Origin: Amblyornis subalaris
Lineage: Eukaryota; Chordata; Aves; Passeriformes; Ptilonorhynchidae
DNA: 64,000 bases
NCBI GenBank assembly: GCA_018881555.1
Contig: JACAXG010000050.1
Coordinates: 3,162,001-3,226,000, forward strand
Direction of reading: 5' to 3'
The stretch's first letter is position 1. Every line of letters starts with the position of its first letter. Of the stretch, positions 61,426 to 64,000 are shown piece by piece. The translations under genes were made by a program, and so were the position numbers. The notes beneath the pieces are model-generated. The model searched no databases, was not told the DNA's origin, and saw only the letters and a program-made list of their open reading frames with translations.

Positions 61426-64000
61426 CAGGGACCAACAGCCACCTGTTCTGGGAGAAAAAGCAAAATAAGGTTCTTTAAGTATAGTTGAATTAAAANCAGG
61501 AAAAACTACACCCAATTTATAGATCCATCACCTAAGCAAATAAGAAGTAAAAATAAAAGATACACTAGGAAGGAATAAATNATTCAAAGATTTTTTGCTT
61601 CCTTCTTTTAAAGTTGGTTGGTTCTGGCTGGACATACGTGGACATGCAGTTTTGCAAAGAAATAGGAATGTTAGAAGTACTACTTAAAATATTTAGAAAA
61701 AAATGAGTGGATTCAAAAGCAGAGCAGCAGAAGTCCTGATGCAAGCCATCTTTGAACAATCACAAGTTATCTGTAAGAAACCAGAAAGGTACCAGATGCC
61801 TGGAGGAGAACATACATAATAGCTGTGTTTAAAAACTTGAGAAAGTAGAATCAAAATAGAGTGGTGATCTTAACTTGATACCTAGAAATGTACTAGCAAA
61901 AGTGACCAAGCCACCAACCATGAAACATTTTGAGAATAATAAAATAGTGAATATAAATCACATCAAAGTGGTTTGTGTTCCTTCTTAAGATAACTTACCT
62001 CTCGAATAAGCCATCAACAGAAGATCCAATAAGTGACACCATCAGAGAGGGCCTGAAATTATATGACAAAAGAGACACAAATTTATGGCTTCATATGTGG
62101 AGATGGCAATGTAAAAATGTGGTTATAGAAATGAAACTAAACTACTGAAAGTAGATTTGCGTTCTTAGAAATTCATACAAAGCAATAAAGGACATTCAGA
62201 AGCAATGTCAGCAGTAGCAATACTTTCAGGGATATTCCCTTGATGACATGGATGTTATGAACTTGATTGTAATAGTGTGCTCATGGTCACACTGCATATA
62301 GTGGTTGACAGCCATATTGGGTGGGCAATTCCTTTAGTGGTGAGTCCTGGTCGTGTTCAATATTGTTTTTAACACTGGTGGGCAGACCAATATCATACAC
62401 TGTATCATAAATTATAGACTTTTAAGTCTGGGGACCAAAATAGAGGCCTGAAAGTACTGGGGAAAATGATGAAACAATTTGAAACAACATAGCGAAGTGG
62501 GAAGATTAGCAAACACAGAATTTGGTAAAGTTAAGTGCAAGACACTATATTTAGAAAAGAGAAACCANAGCCACAGGTACTGGGGTAAACCAGTCATGCA
62601 GCAATTGGCATGAAAAGACCTGAGGAATCACACTCATCAAGGACTAACATGGTGACAGTGCCGGAAAAAAAAGTCAAATCTTATTCTGGTCTTGCTGATT
62701 TGATGGAAAAGCAGACCATGACCTGTTTCTGCAGTTTATCCTGTCCTGTATCATCCCAAGGCTTGAGTTCAGTCCCTTTGTGTCCTTACAATCTCACTCT
62801 GAAGGACAGAGCTATTCAGAGCAGCAACACCTCTTGTGCTTTTGCTCCACAGATACTCTGTGGGTCCTTGCATTCGGTGGGGTAAGGAGGTGAGAGAAAG
62901 GAGGGTGAAAAAGGCAAGCTGCCATATCAGAAAATTAATGTAGGCAAGGAAACTTGTTGGATGAGTAACATTTTGAGAGAGTGAAAAGTAAGCAGAGGTG
63001 AAGTCAGTGAGTGTGAGCATCTATTCAGAAAACTTTGGGCATCTTTTTTCAAGGTAAGACACAATTTCCTGACAAATAGCAGTGGCTTTCAAACTTTATT
63101 ACTTCTATTACTTCAATTGTCAAAAAAAAAAGACAACAAAAAAAAGAAAAGTATCTCTCTTTTTGGTCTAGTCTTTTTTGTTGCCTATGATGCCTGAAAT
63201 TCTATATTTCTACTGAAAAGGATGCTTACATTGTATTTTTGTCTGTTTGCTTTAAAGAGAATGAACAAACTAGAAAAAATATATTANCCCATCTTTCACC
63301 TCATGTCCTTTCCCCAGTGCATTTTCCAAAGAAAATCTAGGGTGAATCTTTGGTTAAGGTGAATCTTGTACTGCAAATGGCTCTGATAACAGCATTTCCA
63401 TCCAAGGCAAATTTTCCAGTAGATAATCTAACAACTCAGAGTTTTCCCTGGGGACCATATGAGCTGTTCCACCTTCATTCATCTGCTTGCCCCAAGACAC
63501 TTCAGCTGCTGGACAGACAGTCTTGGATTTGAGAGTGGGATTCCTGGCATCCACAGGATACCTGGTTGCCCTGAACCACTCCAGAGAGACAGGGCTGCTC
63601 TGATCCCCCACCTCTACAGCTCCTGAGCAGACTGACAGGCAGCTGTGACAACATCGAGCACCCTGCTCCCAGGCAGAGATCAGGGTCCAAGGGCTAGAGG
63701 GCCTGGAGGCACCTCTGTCCCCAGTGGCTCAGGTGACAGGTTGTTAAACTTCATGCTGAGGTATTATAGAGCTCTGGCTCCCTCAGGATTCAGGCAGATG
63801 GCTCCAAAGGCTGCAGAAAAAATGTTAATTTATTGACGCTCTTACTCTTTAGTATTGGCAAATGGGAGGACATTTTCCTTTGCAACTCAGAGTAAACACA
63901 TGGACAGACAGCGGAAAACAATAACAAAAACAAAGCTTGCAGAAAGCTTAATATATGAACAGTATCTTCAACTTTTATGAGTAAAACAGCATTGATGGAG
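61426..64000. other. Non-coding stretch, nothing recognised
   Basis: AT-rich up to about 62.6 kb and more mixed after that, with a GC-richer part at about 63.5-63.76 kb. Overlapping short open frames on both strands (60-91 codons) have no recognisable motif. No repeat family or RNA gene recognised. Confidence 0.5.

Overview
The window looks like AT-rich nuclear DNA from a bird. The evidence is the repeat content: every interspersed repeat I can identify is a CR1 LINE fragment, and three have clear 3' ends of the type usual in birds (tandem ATTCTGTGAT-like octamers, or the antisense equivalent). I see no Alu, L1, B-element or other mammalian repeat, and overall repeat density is low. There is no bacterial, viral or organellar gene organisation. 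A turtle or crocodile is less likely but cannot be formally excluded without a search.

The window is mostly non-coding: intergenic or intronic sequence with short ORFs that do not behave like genes. The one protein-coding element I can defend is a single exon at about 59.5 kb on the + strand. It encodes the C-terminal 43 residues of a cytosolic sulfotransferase, closest to the SULT6B1 type. A polypyrimidine tract and AG acceptor precede it at the position and phase expected for the last SULT intron. The exon ends in a stop codon, with the first downstream AATAAA about 470 bases further on. I could not find the upstream exons with confidence, so the gene either has large introns that reach back through or beyond this window, or the exon is an orphan relic.

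Layout: 0-2 kb holds a 5'-truncated CR1 (+). From 2 to 34 kb the sequence is unique and AT-rich, with short tandem duplications, a GC-richer patch at 7.1-7.7 kb, two possible ancient CR1 relics (about 13.3 and 19.5 kb), a GC-richer patch with a 215-codon open frame at 22.1-22.7 kb, and a 128-base pure pyrimidine tract at 27.7 kb. Old CR1 (-) lies at 34.7 kb, a perfect 57-bp tandem duplication at 36.3 kb, and a better-preserved CR1 (+) at 42.1 kb. CR1 fragments (-) lie at 53.9, 58.5 and 60.9 kb, so the sulfotransferase exon sits between two antisense CR1 copies about 2 kb apart. Several small perfect hairpins occur at 28.7, 29.4 and 42.8 kb.

About 75 isolated single N bases are scattered through the window; they look like ambiguous or heterozygous calls rather than gaps. 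I found no novel multi-gene system. The most useful lead is the sulfotransferase exon and the question of where the rest of its gene is.
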